A stretch of DNA of 64,000 nt, taken from NCBI RefSeq assembly GCF_000717185.1, contig NZ_JNYE01000028.1, positions 1 to 64,000 on the forward strand. The letters run 5' to 3'. This DNA is from Kitasatospora phosalacinea. GTDB taxonomy: Bacteria > Actinomycetota > Actinomycetes > Streptomycetales > Streptomycetaceae. The notes beneath the pieces were generated by a model, which saw only the letters and a list, made by a program, of their open reading frames with translations, had not been told where the DNA came from and did no database searches. The position numbers and the translations under genes are program-made. Of this stretch, positions 1 through 7,895 are shown one piece after another; position 1 is the stretch's first letter, and each line of letters begins with the position of its first letter.

Positions 1-134
1 GGCCTTCGGCCCTTCGTGCGCGGCCCCCATCCTGGGGGCCGGCGGACCCGCTCCGCGTGTCCGCACCCGGGCTTCGCCCGGGTGGGCCCGGCGCTCCGCG
101 CTCGGGCCGGCCGCTCCGCTTCGCTCCGACGGCC
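1..134. repeat. Telomere-like chain of terminal palindromes
   Basis: Consecutive hairpins are packed end to end from base 1: 1-11 (loop TTC), 22-40 (loop TCC), 42-64 (loop TCC, one mismatch), 64-84 (9-bp perfect stem, loop TTC), 85-108 (loop TCC, one bulged T) and 109-134 (outer 5-bp stem with an inner GC-TTC-GC hairpin). Read on the complementary 3' strand every loop is GAA or GGA, that is a GNA triloop, the hallmark of Streptomyces 3' telomeric overhangs. The first palindrome starts exactly at base 1, suggesting a physical replicon end. It is not the archetypal CCCGCGGAGCGGG telomere. The tap/tpg genes at 10-13 kb support the call. Confidence 0.75.
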
Positions 135-882
135 CCAGCGGCTGAGGCTCGATCAAGTCGCTGACCTGGATTTTTGGCTGACCTCACAACAGGCTGACTA
201 GGGGGAGGGGTGGGCGTTGGGGGGTGCGTGCGGGTCGGTGTCGCTCCCGTTCGGGCCGCCCCGGCCAGTGGTCTAGACCTTGTGACCGCCCGACTGACGG
301 CCCGTCAGTGATTCCGAGTGTATCAGTCATGCTCCGTTGGTAAACCCTGCCGGTTGGGGGATGCCCACCGGGCACTTCCGGAAATCCTTACGGTTTCTCC
401 GGCGCGGCTGTTTGCATGCCTGGATTCTATCACGCGGCTCGCCGTTCCGCTGTCGAATTCCCTCCCCGGGTCGGGTCGACTGGTGTTTCAGAATTCGCCC
501 GTCTGCATTCCCTGTTGTTGGTGCCGAGCGGTCTGGGCCGTCCGGCACCGGGCCGCGGGGCGGGGCGGCCGGGCCGCTGTGGGCTTACATGCCTTGGCCT
601 GGGCCGGTGGCGGCCCGGCCGGGACGGCGGGAGTGAGGGGCCGGGGTGCGGGTGCGCCTGTTCGCGCGGGCCTTTGTCTGGGCTAGGCGGGGATTGCACC
701 GCGCGGCAGCCGGATATTCTCCCGGTGTGTTTCGGTGCTGGCTTTCCGGGCGCAGCCGGGGTGAATTCTGATCCGGTCTCGATTGTGCCTCCCGGTGTTG
801 GCCGAGAGGCACGATCGCGGCGGGTCTGGCTTTTGTGAATGCACTGCGCCGTTGAAAGCTCGTGCCGGATTGTTTTTGGTGC
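135..882. other. Non-coding subterminal stretch
   Basis: No open frame here has both a convincing ribosome site and actinobacterial codon bias. The stretch is less GC-biased than its surroundings, with several GAATTC/GAATTT-like patches around 460-500 and 760-900. It lies between the terminal palindromes and the 3' end of the first gene. I see no further long repeat. Confidence 0.5.
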
Positions 883-2319
883 TTATCGGCGTTTGGATTC
901 TTTCGGCTTTCGTGCACCGAATACCGTCCGGAAAAGAGAGGCGTTCTCGGCGATTTGAACCCGTTCGCTATGGGTCTCGGCGGCGGCGGTGATCTGCTGG
1001 GCCACCTGGGCGCGCTCGGCTTCGTCGGCCTTCTTCTGGCAGAAGCGGCAGAGCTTGGTGCCGTCGGAGGCGAAGGTGGGGTTCTTGTACTTGTCGGCGG
1101 TGCGGTGGCAGGTGGGGCAGGCGGTAGCGAGGAGTTCGCGCTCCTTGCGGCGGCGTTCGGCGGCTTCCTGCTCGGCCTGCTGCTGGGCCCGCTTGGCCTG
1201 CTGGTGCTTGGCGTAGGCGTCGGGGCCGTCGTGGTCGTCCAGGGCGTCGTGGAGGGGCTGGAGGGGGCCTTCGCGGCCCGCGCGGCGCCAGATCGTGGAC
1301 AGGGGGCCGCGCTCGGTCAGCAGCTCCAGGCTGGTGAACAGCAGCGGGATCGCCTCGCTGCGGTCGTAGAAGCCGTCGCCGAGGTGCCGGCCGATCCAGT
1401 GGTGGCGGGTCATGTGGGTGAGGGCTTCCACGCGCTGGCGCATGGCGCGCTCGCCGAGGTGGCCCAGGACGATGGCGATGGGCGGGTAGCCGGGGCGGCC
1501 GGTGGGCGGGTAGGTGCGCCGCCAGTGGATCTCGCGGGAGCGGCTGCTGTCTGCCCAGTCGGCGTAGGCCAAGGTGCCGCGCTGGTGGGGGTTGGGCCGG
1601 GTGCGGACGTGCTCGAAGAAGCTCCGGTAGTTGTCGATCTTCGTGGCGACGATCGGGTTGGACTCGTTGTCGAGGTCGACTTCGACCAGGAGCACCGGGA
1701 TGCCGTGGTCGGATGCGCGCAGGACGGCGTCGGTGCGGACGGTGGGTTTGTGCGGGGTGAGGTGTTCGACTTCGGTGGCCCACTGCTCGAGGCGGCCGAA
1801 GCCGGGGCCGACGCCGGGGGCGGTGCGGTCGCCGTGGATGCCCTTGGGGTCGACGCCTGGGCCGGTGCCGCCGACCAGGAAGGAGATGATGGTCTCGGTG
1901 ACGGCCAGGGCGTGCCCGGCGGCGGAGCTGCTGCCGGCCTTGCGGGCGATGCCGCCGATCTCCCGGCCGTCGGGGAACAGCGCCTTGGCCGCGTCGCGGC
2001 CGGCGGTGGTCATGCCCCAGATGTCCCGGCCGTCCTTGCCGGTGCCGTGCTTGACCGCGATCCGCTTCTTCTCCAGGTCGTTCAAGGTCGCGCGGGCGAA
2101 CTTGTTCTCCAGCGCGTGGGGGCGCAGCAGTCGCCAGAGCTGGTGGGGGGTGGCGATCTTGACGACGGCGAGGGCGCGTAGGACGTCGGCGCGCAGGTCG
2201 TTGCTGGAGCCGCCGGGGTTGGTCTTGGACGCCTTGCGGACGCGCTTGCGGGGCGCGGCGGCGGGTCCGGGGCTGTTCGGGTCGTCGGGCCCGTCCGGGG
2301 CGCTCTGGTGGCTGCTCAC
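883..2319 (-). CDS. Replication-relaxation family protein
   Basis: 478-residue protein matching the replication-relaxation (Replic_Relax) family common on Streptomyces plasmids and integrative elements. The N-terminal part reads as a winged helix (residues about 30-100: LRADVLRALAVVKIATPHQL then a DLEKKRI wing). The middle holds a conserved region with VLLVEVDLDNES, as in relaxase-associated or nuclease-like proteins. The C-terminus has a zinc ribbon, CPTC near residue 401 and CRFC near 424, followed by a charged helix. The GTG start at 2319 is chosen because GGGGGAGAG lies just upstream; the frame is open further but without a ribosome site. Exact role (plasmid replication or mobilisation) is inferred from the family only. 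Confidence 0.8.
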   Translation of the reverse strand: MSSHQSAPDGPDDPNSPGPAAAPRKRVRKASKTNPGGSSNDLRADVLRALAVVKIATPHQLWRLLRPHALENKFARATLNDLEKKRIAVKHGTGKDGRDIWGMTTAGRDAAKALFPDGREIGGIARKAGSSSAAGHALAVTETIISFLVGGTGPGVDPKGIHGDRTAPGVGPGFGRLEQWATEVEHLTPHKPTVRTDAVLRASDHGIPVLLVEVDLDNESNPIVATKIDNYRSFFEHVRTRPNPHQRGTLAYADWADSSRSREIHWRRTYPPTGRPGYPPIAIVLGHLGERAMRQRVEALTHMTRHHWIGRHLGDGFYDRSEAIPLLFTSLELLTERGPLSTIWRRAGREGPLQPLHDALDDHDGPDAYAKHQQAKRAQQQAEQEAAERRRKERELLATACPTCHRTADKYKNPTFASDGTKLCRFCQKKADEAERAQVAQQITAAAETHSERVQIAENASLFRTVFGARKPKESKRR

Positions 2320-2885
2320 GGCTCTCCCCCACGTGTTGGCTCGGTGCGGCGGCTGGGTGCTCTGCATACCTCGCGGCACCGACAGTCGATCACGGCTGTC
2401 TCGGCCCGCCGACGTCGGCCCGCAGCAGCCGGCCCCGCCGCTCCTGCCCGGCCTCGCCGCCTGGTCCGCGCCGCTCCGGCCCGCCGCCGCCCCGGCCCGG
2501 CCCGCCCGCACCCACGCAACGCCTGGCTGCCCGGCCGCGGCGTGAGCTCCGGGCTGCTCCCCTGGGGGTCGGGGGTGACAGCCCGGGGGTTGGGCGAAAG
2601 GGCGGACGCGGCCCAACGCGAGCCCGAGGGAGCCGCGCTAGGCGACAGAGGGGTTGTCGGCGTCTTCCGGCGGCCTGGACAAGGGGTCTGACCTGCGCCG
2701 ATGTGCCGTGGGGGCGGAAGTGCACCGGAAGCGGGATCGGAAGCGGCGTCGGAAGCGGGCCGACGGGCCTGGACAACCGGTTCGAGGGGCGAAACTCACC
2801 GGCCCGGGAAGGCCCAACGGGGGCGGTTCGACGGTACCCGGCGCGGGCCTGCGCCCCCGGTTTCCGGGAGTCGGCGGGCGGCCGG
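2320..2885. other. Non-coding stretch with short repeats
   Basis: No supported gene. It holds the promoter and ribosome site of the replication-relaxation gene at its left end, three tandem 12-base units of the type CGGAAGCGGSRT at about 2726-2761, and the string AAACTCACCGGCCCGGG at 2792-2808. Most of that string recurs at 4605-4621, just upstream of the 4699 gene, so it may be a shared operator. Confidence 0.5.
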
Positions 2886-3920
2886 TCAGGTGTGGGTCGG
2901 GGCGGTGTCGAAGTCGATCAGCCCTTGCTCCAGGGCCTGGCGCACCACTAGGGCGGCGGCGCTCTCGGAGTCGAGGACCAGCGGCTGGGTGCGGTCGGCG
3001 GGGTCGGCGACGAAGCCCTCGTCGACCACGACCACCCAGCCGTCGCGGCCGCCGACGCCGTGCTCGATCCAGGCGAGCGCGCGGCCGAGGCGGCGGACGT
3101 AGTAGACGCCGGGCGCGCGGGTCCAGCCGGCGAGGTCCCAGCCGTGCTGGTCCATCAGGCGGCTGGCGTCGCGGATCCGGTCGAACTTGCCCAGGCCCCG
3201 CAGGTACGGCTCCTGGGGCACCGCCAGCGGGCCCGCTGGCCGCCGACGGGGCGCGGCGGGCGCGGCCTGGACGGGCTGCTGCTCGTCGCCCTGGCCGTCG
3301 GCGTCGAGGACGTCGTCCTGGTCGAGCTGCTCGCCCTGGTCGTCCTGCTCGTCCGGGTGGTCCGGGTCGGCCTCGTCCCACAGGTCGATGCGCTCCATCA
3401 TGCGGCGGCGGATGCGCTCGTCTGGGTCGGCGTCGGGCCAGCGGGCCCGGTCCCGGATCTCCTCGGCGGTGCGGTAGAGGCGGGTGCTGTAGGAGGGCAG
3501 CAGGTCGGTCAGCACCTTGAACGCGGCAACCGGGTCGGCGCCGGCCTCGATGTCGAGCAGGAAGTTGGTCAGCTTGCGGCGCAGCGCGTCCGCGGTGCCC
3601 AGGAGGCGCTGGCCCTCCTCGCCCCAGTGCTCGCCGTCGGCCGCCCAGGTGCTGACCACGGGGACGGCGGGCACCGCGGGCGCGGTGGCGGCGGGGCCGG
3701 GTGCGGGGGCCGGCGACGGCGCTGCAGCTTCGGCTGCCGCCTTGCGGGCCTTGGCCTTGGCGTGGTCGACCTTGCTGCGGCAGGCGCGGGAGCAGTAGGT
3801 CCGCGGCCGGGTGCGGGACGGCGGGAGGGGCTCCTCGCAGCCGGGCCGGGCGCACTTCGGGGCCGCGGGCGCGCCGTCGGGCATCTGGGCGGTCGCGGTG
3901 GCCTGCGGGGCGCTGTCCAT
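2886..3920 (-). CDS. Zinc-finger protein of unknown function
   Basis: 344 residues from an ATG at 3920 (reading MDSAPQATATAQ). A short zinc-binding module near the N-terminus has Cys23, Cys28, Cys43 and Cys47 (CARPGC and YCSRAC), then a lysine/alanine-rich stretch and a Pro/Ala linker. The central part is helical and strongly acidic (residues about 160-230, with DEQDDQ repeats), typical of a flexible linker. The C-terminal 120 residues form a compact domain containing GWDLAGWTRAPGVYYVRRLG and GGRDGWVVVVDEGFVADP. I do not recognise the family. It is transcribed divergently from the 4699 gene across a repeat-rich spacer, so it could be a DNA-binding regulator or replication accessory protein; that is inference. 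Confidence 0.7.
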   Translation of the reverse strand: MDSAPQATATAQMPDGAPAAPKCARPGCEEPLPPSRTRPRTYCSRACRSKVDHAKAKARKAAAEAAAPSPAPAPGPAATAPAVPAVPVVSTWAADGEHWGEEGQRLLGTADALRRKLTNFLLDIEAGADPVAAFKVLTDLLPSYSTRLYRTAEEIRDRARWPDADPDERIRRRMMERIDLWDEADPDHPDEQDDQGEQLDQDDVLDADGQGDEQQPVQAAPAAPRRRPAGPLAVPQEPYLRGLGKFDRIRDASRLMDQHGWDLAGWTRAPGVYYVRRLGRALAWIEHGVGGRDGWVVVVDEGFVADPADRTQPLVLDSESAAALVVRQALEQGLIDFDTAPTHT

Positions 3921-4698
3921 GCCGGGGATGGTAGCTGCCCAGGTCAGCGGCCGTCCGGGGATTCGCCCCGAACCTTGGTGGGGCGCATCCCGAACCTTGG
4001 TGGCCGGTGGGTGGGGCGCATCCCTGGACCTTGGTGGGGCGATTCCGGACCTTGGTGGCCGGGGAGCGGGTGCCGAGTGCAGCGCCGACCGGAGGTGTGT
4101 GCAGCATGTGAAGGCGGCGCTCCGGGCGGGCGTGCTGCACAGTGCAGCGGGCGGACGGCGGCGCGGCGCTGCGACGGCCGTTGCGCAGCGCCGGGGCCGC
4201 TGCGCAACGCTCTGCGCAGGGCTGCGCAATCCGGCTCTGCGCATGCGCGGGGCGGGGATTGCGCATGCGCAGAGCGGGGTCGGCGGAGGTGCGACCGCGG
4301 AGCGGGACGGCGGCCGGAGCGGGTGCGGGGTGCGGTCGGCGGGGCGGGCGCTGCGCAGGGCCGGCTGAGGACTGCGCGGCCTATCGCAGTGCGCTGACCT
4401 GCGATGGAAAGTTTGAGGCGGGGCGAATCCCAGACCTTGGTGGGGCGTAACTCGCCGATTCGCAGCGGTTCTAACCAGGTGCGGAGGTACGACTGCGCGG
4501 GCCGTCGCAGTCGCACCTCGGGGCGGGGTGCGGATGTGCGACTGCGCAAGGGTGCGTTGCGCAGCCGTACGCGCTGACCTGCGACGGCAAGGTTGCGCGG
4601 GGCGGAACTCACCGGCCCGGGGGCGAAACTAACCGGCGGTCCGGACCGATCTAACCGGCCGCCCGTGCCCTTCCCGGGCCGGGACGAGTTGGCCGGGC
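3921..4698. repeat. Repeat-rich divergent intergenic region
   Basis: This 778-base spacer between divergent genes has three repeat families. (1) CCTTGGTGG at 3973, 3995, 4029, 4050 and 4435, within a longer unit of the form GAACCTTGGTGGGGCGCATC. (2) Seven copies of the palindrome TGCGCA between 4182 and 4271. (3) CGCTGACCTGCGA at about 4391 and 4571, followed by a similar GGMAAGKTT tail, and AACT(C/A)ACCGG copies around 4605-4660. Spacings of 21-22 and 34 bases in the first family are iteron-like. It could be an operator cluster, a partition site or an accessory origin; nothing here decides between them. Confidence 0.6.
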
Positions 4699-5202
4699 AT
4701 GACGAACGTGATCGCTCTCCCGCTGCCCGAGCAGGCCGCCGAGGACGAGGACCAGGAGCAGCTGGAGCGCGAGCGGCAGCACGCGGAGAACGTGTTGCTC
4801 GCCGAGGCGGACGAGGCGGGTCGGCGGGGCGCGGGGTGGGTGCGCGAGCTCGCGGGGCGGCAGGCGGAACGCTGGCACCGGGTGGTGCTGGAGCGGGCCG
4901 CCGACGCGGTGGAGCGGGCGTGCGGACCGGAGGCGGTACCGGGCGGCGGCGGGGTTCTCACCGAGGAGCTGGCGTACGACCTGGCGGCCGACGTCGTCAC
5001 CGGCAGCGTCTGCGCCGAGGGCCTGCCAGTGCTGTCGGCGGGCGAGCGGGTCGCGCTGGTGGCGGTCTGCGCGGTGGCGGCGGCGATGCCGGCGGCGGTG
5101 GGCGGGGACGGCGATGCGGAGCACGAGGTGCCGGTGCTGGTCGCGACGATGGACGCCGCGGTGGCCGTCGGCCGGGCCGCCCGAGAGCCGGGAGACAGAT
5201 AG
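4699..5202 (+). CDS. Hypothetical acidic helical protein
   Basis: 167 residues from the ATG at 4699. The first 60 residues are a highly charged helix rich in Glu, Gln and Arg (EDEDQEQLERERQHAEN), probably a coiled coil; the rest is alanine- and valine-rich and predicted helical, without clear membrane segments. No family is recognised. The gene lies downstream of the 3921-4698 repeat region and is followed at once by the ACAGAT repeat cluster, which begins inside its last codons. Confidence 0.65.
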   Translation: MTNVIALPLPEQAAEDEDQEQLERERQHAENVLLAEADEAGRRGAGWVRELAGRQAERWHRVVLERAADAVERACGPEAVPGGGGVLTEELAYDLAADVVTGSVCAEGLPVLSAGERVALVAVCAVAAAMPAAVGGDGDAEHEVPVLVATMDAAVAVGRAAREPGDR

Positions 5203-5337
5203 ATACAGAAGAGACAGATGGAGTCAGGAAACACTGTCACCTGGGAAAACGGGGGGTCGAGGATACAGATAAAACAGATCTATCGGCGCAAATAGGACGG
5301 CCGGGAGGCCGGTGGCCGATGATCTGTGTCCATCTGT
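5195..5337. promoter_or_regulatory. ACAGAT direct/inverted repeat cluster
   Basis: An unusually A/T-rich patch carries ACAGAT at 5195, 5214, 5265 and 5274 and the reverse form ATCTGT at 5322 and 5332: six copies in about 145 bases, four in one orientation and two in the other. It sits upstream of the small gene at 5426. The same core (GATCYGT or its complement) forms a ten-copy array at 28587-28722, so one plasmid protein probably binds both places. Confidence 0.55.
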
Positions 5338-5425
5338 TCCCGCCCCTCGGTGACCTGCCTGTCCGGGTCGGCGCCGGTCACCCGGACGGCCGAGACCTCG
5401 GCGGCCCGGCGGAGGTTGAGCGGGG

Positions 5426-5671
5426 GTGAGCTCCTCCTCCCCCGCCCGGGTGCTCGGCACCGGCCTGGCCTCCCTGATCCCCACCGACGGCGCCGCCGAC
5501 GTCGACCCGGTCGCCGCCGCGACCGGCCGCCGGATCGTCGCGCAGCTGTCGATGCTGAAGACGGTCGCGGTGCCGGTCGCGGTGGTGAGCGCGGCCGTGG
5601 AACTGCTCGGCCTGCTGGCCAGCCATCCGGACCCGCAGGCCCGCGAGGCGGTCGAGGCGGTTGTCCTCTGA
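5426..5671 (+). CDS. Small protein with ParB-like N-terminal motif, probably 3'-truncated
   Basis: 81 residues from a GTG at 5426, with GGAGG at 5411. Residues 7-20, ARVLGTGLASLIPT, closely resemble the N-terminal ParA-contacting motif of ParB proteins (LGxGLxxLIPT). No ParB DNA-binding domain follows; the rest is a short hydrophobic helical stretch. The stop codon TGA (5669-5671) is formed by the first bases of the insertion cassette at 5669, so the original protein was probably longer. A genuine ParB with its own ParA lies at 38.4-40.2 kb, so this may be a ParA-interacting adaptor or a relic. It could also be a chance short frame. Confidence 0.5.
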   Translation: MSSSSPARVLGTGLASLIPTDGAADVDPVAAATGRRIVAQLSMLKTVAVPVAVVSAAVELLGLLASHPDPQAREAVEAVVL

Positions 5672-6420
5672 CAGGCGACCTTGACCGATTGCCAGGTGAC
5701 TTTGACCGGGGGACGGCACTGTGATCAGCGTCCGTACAGGGAGATCACGGTCTTGCCGAAGGACGCGGGCTGCCAGCTGGAATCAGGGGCCTGGCGGTAG
5801 GCGTCCCAGCGGATCACCGCGATGGCCGGGAGAACCATCGGCGTCATGGAGTGGTTCGAGCGACGGTCGATGTGGGGAAGGTGCAGCCCCAGGGAGGCGT
5901 AGCTGTAGGGCGGGTACTCGAGCCACCCGGGAACCGGGTACCCAACGGGCCTGGGCTTTTCGGGGTTCAGTGTGGTGACGGGCAGCCAGGTGCCGCCGGC
6001 ATCGCTGACCTGGAGGCTCACGGTGAGCTGGGCGCCCTTGGCTTGGCGCTCAGCCATGTCGTGCGGGGGGTCGCCGACGACAACGGAGAAGAAGAGCGAC
6101 TCCGCCTCCGTCAGGTCGATGGGCTCCGAGTAGCCGGTCCCGGTGAGCGTGGCGCCGTCCCGGTCGTCGAGGTTGTTCGCCCAGATCAGTCGCACGGGTT
6201 GAGCCATGGCCCCTCCAGACAATGGCCGGGGCCGTCCAATCGTGCCGCCCCGGGAGACCCATGGTGGCGCGGGCCAACAGCGCAGGGAACCCCGTGGCGA
6301 GCCGCTGAGACCGCGAGGCGCTGCCTGACCTCCTGGTGAAGCGGGCAGACGGTCAAGATCGGGTGGCAGGAACCTGGTGGTGATCAAGATCAGGTGGCAA
6401 ACGGTCAGGGTCACCTGTCA
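5669..6420. mobile_element. Transposase-less IS21-like cassette A
   Basis: A 752-bp unit bounded by TG...CA. The left end has 18-base repeats at 5669-5686 (TGACAGGCGACCTTGACC) and 5690-5707 (TGCCAGGTGACTTTGACC). The right end has three related inverted copies at 6350-6367, 6382-6399 and 6403-6420. The outer 41 bases of the two ends match at about 31 positions when one is inverted, and the inverted repeat continues 4 bases outside (CCTC/GAGG). Multiple short repeats at each end are typical of the IS21 family. Inside there is only the 5725-6207 gene and no transposase. No target duplication is evident. Confidence 0.65.
5725..6207 (-). CDS. Passenger protein of cassette A, unknown function
   Basis: 160 residues from the ATG at 6207, preceded by GGAGGGGCC. 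The protein starts MAQPVRLIWANNLDDRDG and ends FGKTVISLYGR. It looks soluble, with many beta-type stretches (LFFSVVVGDPP, LTVSLQVSDAGGTWLPV, AIAVIRWDAYR) and no signal peptide or membrane segment. I do not recognise the family. It is the only gene between the inverted ends of the cassette, so it is cargo of a non-autonomous mobile element. Confidence 0.7.
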   Translation of the reverse strand: MAQPVRLIWANNLDDRDGATLTGTGYSEPIDLTEAESLFFSVVVGDPPHDMAERQAKGAQLTVSLQVSDAGGTWLPVTTLNPEKPRPVGYPVPGWLEYPPYSYASLGLHLPHIDRRSNHSMTPMVLPAIAVIRWDAYRQAPDSSWQPASFGKTVISLYGR

Positions 6421-6468
6421 GAGGTCAGCGGTGGTGGAGCGGCTGCGCGCCGCCGCCGGGAGCTCCGG

Positions 6469-7188
6469 TGTCCCGGCTCAGCGAAGTTTGACCAGTCTCA
6501 GTGAAGTTTGACCGGCCTCTTCTGCCGGCAGGTGCGCTTACACGATCTTGAGCGCTTCGTCCCACACATCGCCGCCATCTGCCCAGGTCCACAGCCACTG
6601 GCGCAGTGACGGCGCCGCGTAGTGCAGGCCGTCGTGGGGGTTCTCGCCCCAGTCGGGTTCCCAGCCGTCGGCGTCCCAGAGCAGGACCGGGTTGTCGAGC
6701 GCTATCAACGAGACGTACCACTGCATGCTGCAGCCGCCACCGGTCAGGAAGAGCCAGGAGGGCGGCGGCCCCCACTCCGGATATCGAGTGCGGGGGGAAG
6801 TCGCGAGCGGCCAGTCCGGCCGGTGCCACTCCGGGATGCGGCGTGGTGTCAACGAGGCAAGACCGCCTTCCGGGCCGAACCCGCCATCACCAACCTCGGT
6901 GTAGATACGTCGAAGCAGCGGCGGCAGCTCGTATCCGATCTCCCGCTCCACCTGTTCAACCTCGGATGCCGTGATCGGAGGAAACGGCTGATCCGGGAGA
7001 CAGCCGTGGGTGACACCCGCACCTTCTGCACCCCAGGCAAGAGCACGCAACCTTTCCAGAAGCGCGTCGTCGTCTGCAGAAGTACGACGGGAAGCATCAG
7101 TCACGAGGCGGAACTGTAGCCGGGCAAGCACTTGGACGTCACCGGTCAAACTTCGTTGAGACTCGTCAAACTTCGATGAGACGGGTCA
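6469..7188. mobile_element. Transposase-less IS21-like cassette B with target duplication
   Basis: A 720-bp unit bounded by TG...CA. The left end carries GGCTCAGCGAAGTTTGACC (6475-6493) and TCTCAGTGAAGTTTGACC (6496-6513); the right end carries inverted copies at 7144-7162 and 7164-7182. The unit is flanked by a perfect 5-base direct repeat, TCCGG at 6464-6468 and 7189-7193, which is strong evidence of transposition. It contains a single gene (SMI1/KNR4-like) and no transposase. It lies only 48 bases from cassette A but its end sequences differ, so the two would need different, though related, transposases supplied in trans. Confidence 0.75.
6538..7104 (-). CDS. SMI1/KNR4 (SUKH) family protein
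   Basis: 188 residues from a GTG at 7104; a TTG at 7149, inside the right terminal repeat, is an alternative start and neither has a good ribosome site. The SUKH signature is visible at ITASEVEQVEREIGYELPP and then LLRRIYTEVGDGGFGPEGG, followed by a beta-rich C-terminus with aromatic residues (WLFLTGGGCSMQWYVS, LWDADGWEPDWGENP). SUKH proteins are often immunity proteins against contact-dependent or polymorphic toxins. Here it is the lone cargo of cassette B and no cognate toxin is seen nearby, so an orphan immunity role is only an inference. Confidence 0.8.
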   Translation of the reverse strand: MTDASRRTSADDDALLERLRALAWGAEGAGVTHGCLPDQPFPPITASEVEQVEREIGYELPPLLRRIYTEVGDGGFGPEGGLASLTPRRIPEWHRPDWPLATSPRTRYPEWGPPPSWLFLTGGGCSMQWYVSLIALDNPVLLWDADGWEPDWGENPHDGLHYAAPSLRQWLWTWADGGDVWDEALKIV

Positions 7189-7216
7189 TCCGGGGCGGGC
7201 CGGTAGCCGACAGGTC

Positions 7217-7347
7217 GTCCCAGCTGCGTCCCAGGTAGAGCGCGAAGCGCCGCTACCTGGGGAAATGGCCTGGGACTGTCCTAGCAAAACGGGCATAACC
7301 GGCGTGCTGGGACAGTGCTGGGACAAGGTTGTCCCAGGGTTGTCCCA
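7217..7347. repeat. TGGGACA/TGTCCCA operator-like cluster
   Basis: GTCCCAG occurs at 7217 and 7228, CTGGGAC at 7270, CTGGGACA at 7307 and 7318, and TGTCCCA at 7330 and 7341. The last four are spaced 11-12 bases, about one helical turn, forming a symmetric block of two forward and two reverse copies. A hairpin (7231-7260, CCAGGTAG stem, GAA loop) lies between the outer copies. The cluster is between cassette B and the 3' end of the 7366 gene. It looks like a repressor or initiator binding site. Confidence 0.55.
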
Positions 7348-7365
7348 ACCCGGATCAGGCCCGGA

Positions 7366-7791
7366 TCAGGCGGTGGTGCCCTGCGGCGCGCCGATCCGCG
7401 GGTGGCTCGGCCAGCGGGCCGGGTCGGTGCTTTCGCTCATCGTAGTGGCCAGCAGCGCGGCGGCGACGCCGTCGGGGTCCGTGTCGGCGGGCAGGTCGAG
7501 GTGCATCAGGACGAACGGCAGGTCGGACTGGGCCTCGTGGTCCCAGATGTACGACCAGCCGTCCCGCTGGTGCCAGTGCACGGTGAGCAGCAGGTCGGCG
7601 TCGTAGGCGTCCGGGTCGCCGGCCGGGTCGTGGGCTCCGGCGCCCCAGCCAAGTTGGGCAGTCAGCGCGCCGTCCGGGTCCTGGTCGAGGAGCCAGCCGC
7701 CGGGGCCGCGGCCGGCGGCTTCGAGCGCGGTGACGACCTGGGCGATGTGGTCGTGGTGGGGCAGGTGCCGGCCGGAGTCGGGCGCGGTCAT
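7366..7791 (-). CDS. Hypothetical protein
   Basis: 141 residues from an ATG at 7791 with GAGGGAGACC upstream. The sequence starts MTAPDSGRHLPHHDHIAQVV and has a central aromatic region (LLLTVHWHQRDGWSYIWDHEAQS) followed by an acidic helix. No family recognised. The fold looks small and soluble, and similar proteins with a WSY..WD core are frequent among Streptomyces plasmid hypotheticals. It is last in a row of three minus-strand genes (8358, 7896, 7366), which may form one transcription unit with about 100-base gaps. Confidence 0.65.
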   Translation of the reverse strand: MTAPDSGRHLPHHDHIAQVVTALEAAGRGPGGWLLDQDPDGALTAQLGWGAGAHDPAGDPDAYDADLLLTVHWHQRDGWSYIWDHEAQSDLPFVLMHLDLPADTDPDGVAAALLATTMSESTDPARWPSHPRIGAPQGTTA

Positions 7792-7895
7792 GGGCACAGT
7801 GGTCTCCCTCGGGGTGCGACCCGGACCAGTGCCGGGCCTGCTGGGGAAGAGTGTCGTTCCCACGGCCTGTGGACAGAGTGCGCGGCCGAGGCCGG

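Noticed and set aside
862..2181. Long plus-strand frame (439 residues) opposite the replication-relaxation gene
   Set aside because: Antisense shadow: Gly/Val/Ala-biased composition, no ribosome site, and the minus strand encodes a recognisable protein.
5669..6420. Target-site duplication for cassette A
   Set aside because: Flanks TCCTC and GAGGT are inverted, not direct, repeats; they extend the terminal inverted repeat instead.
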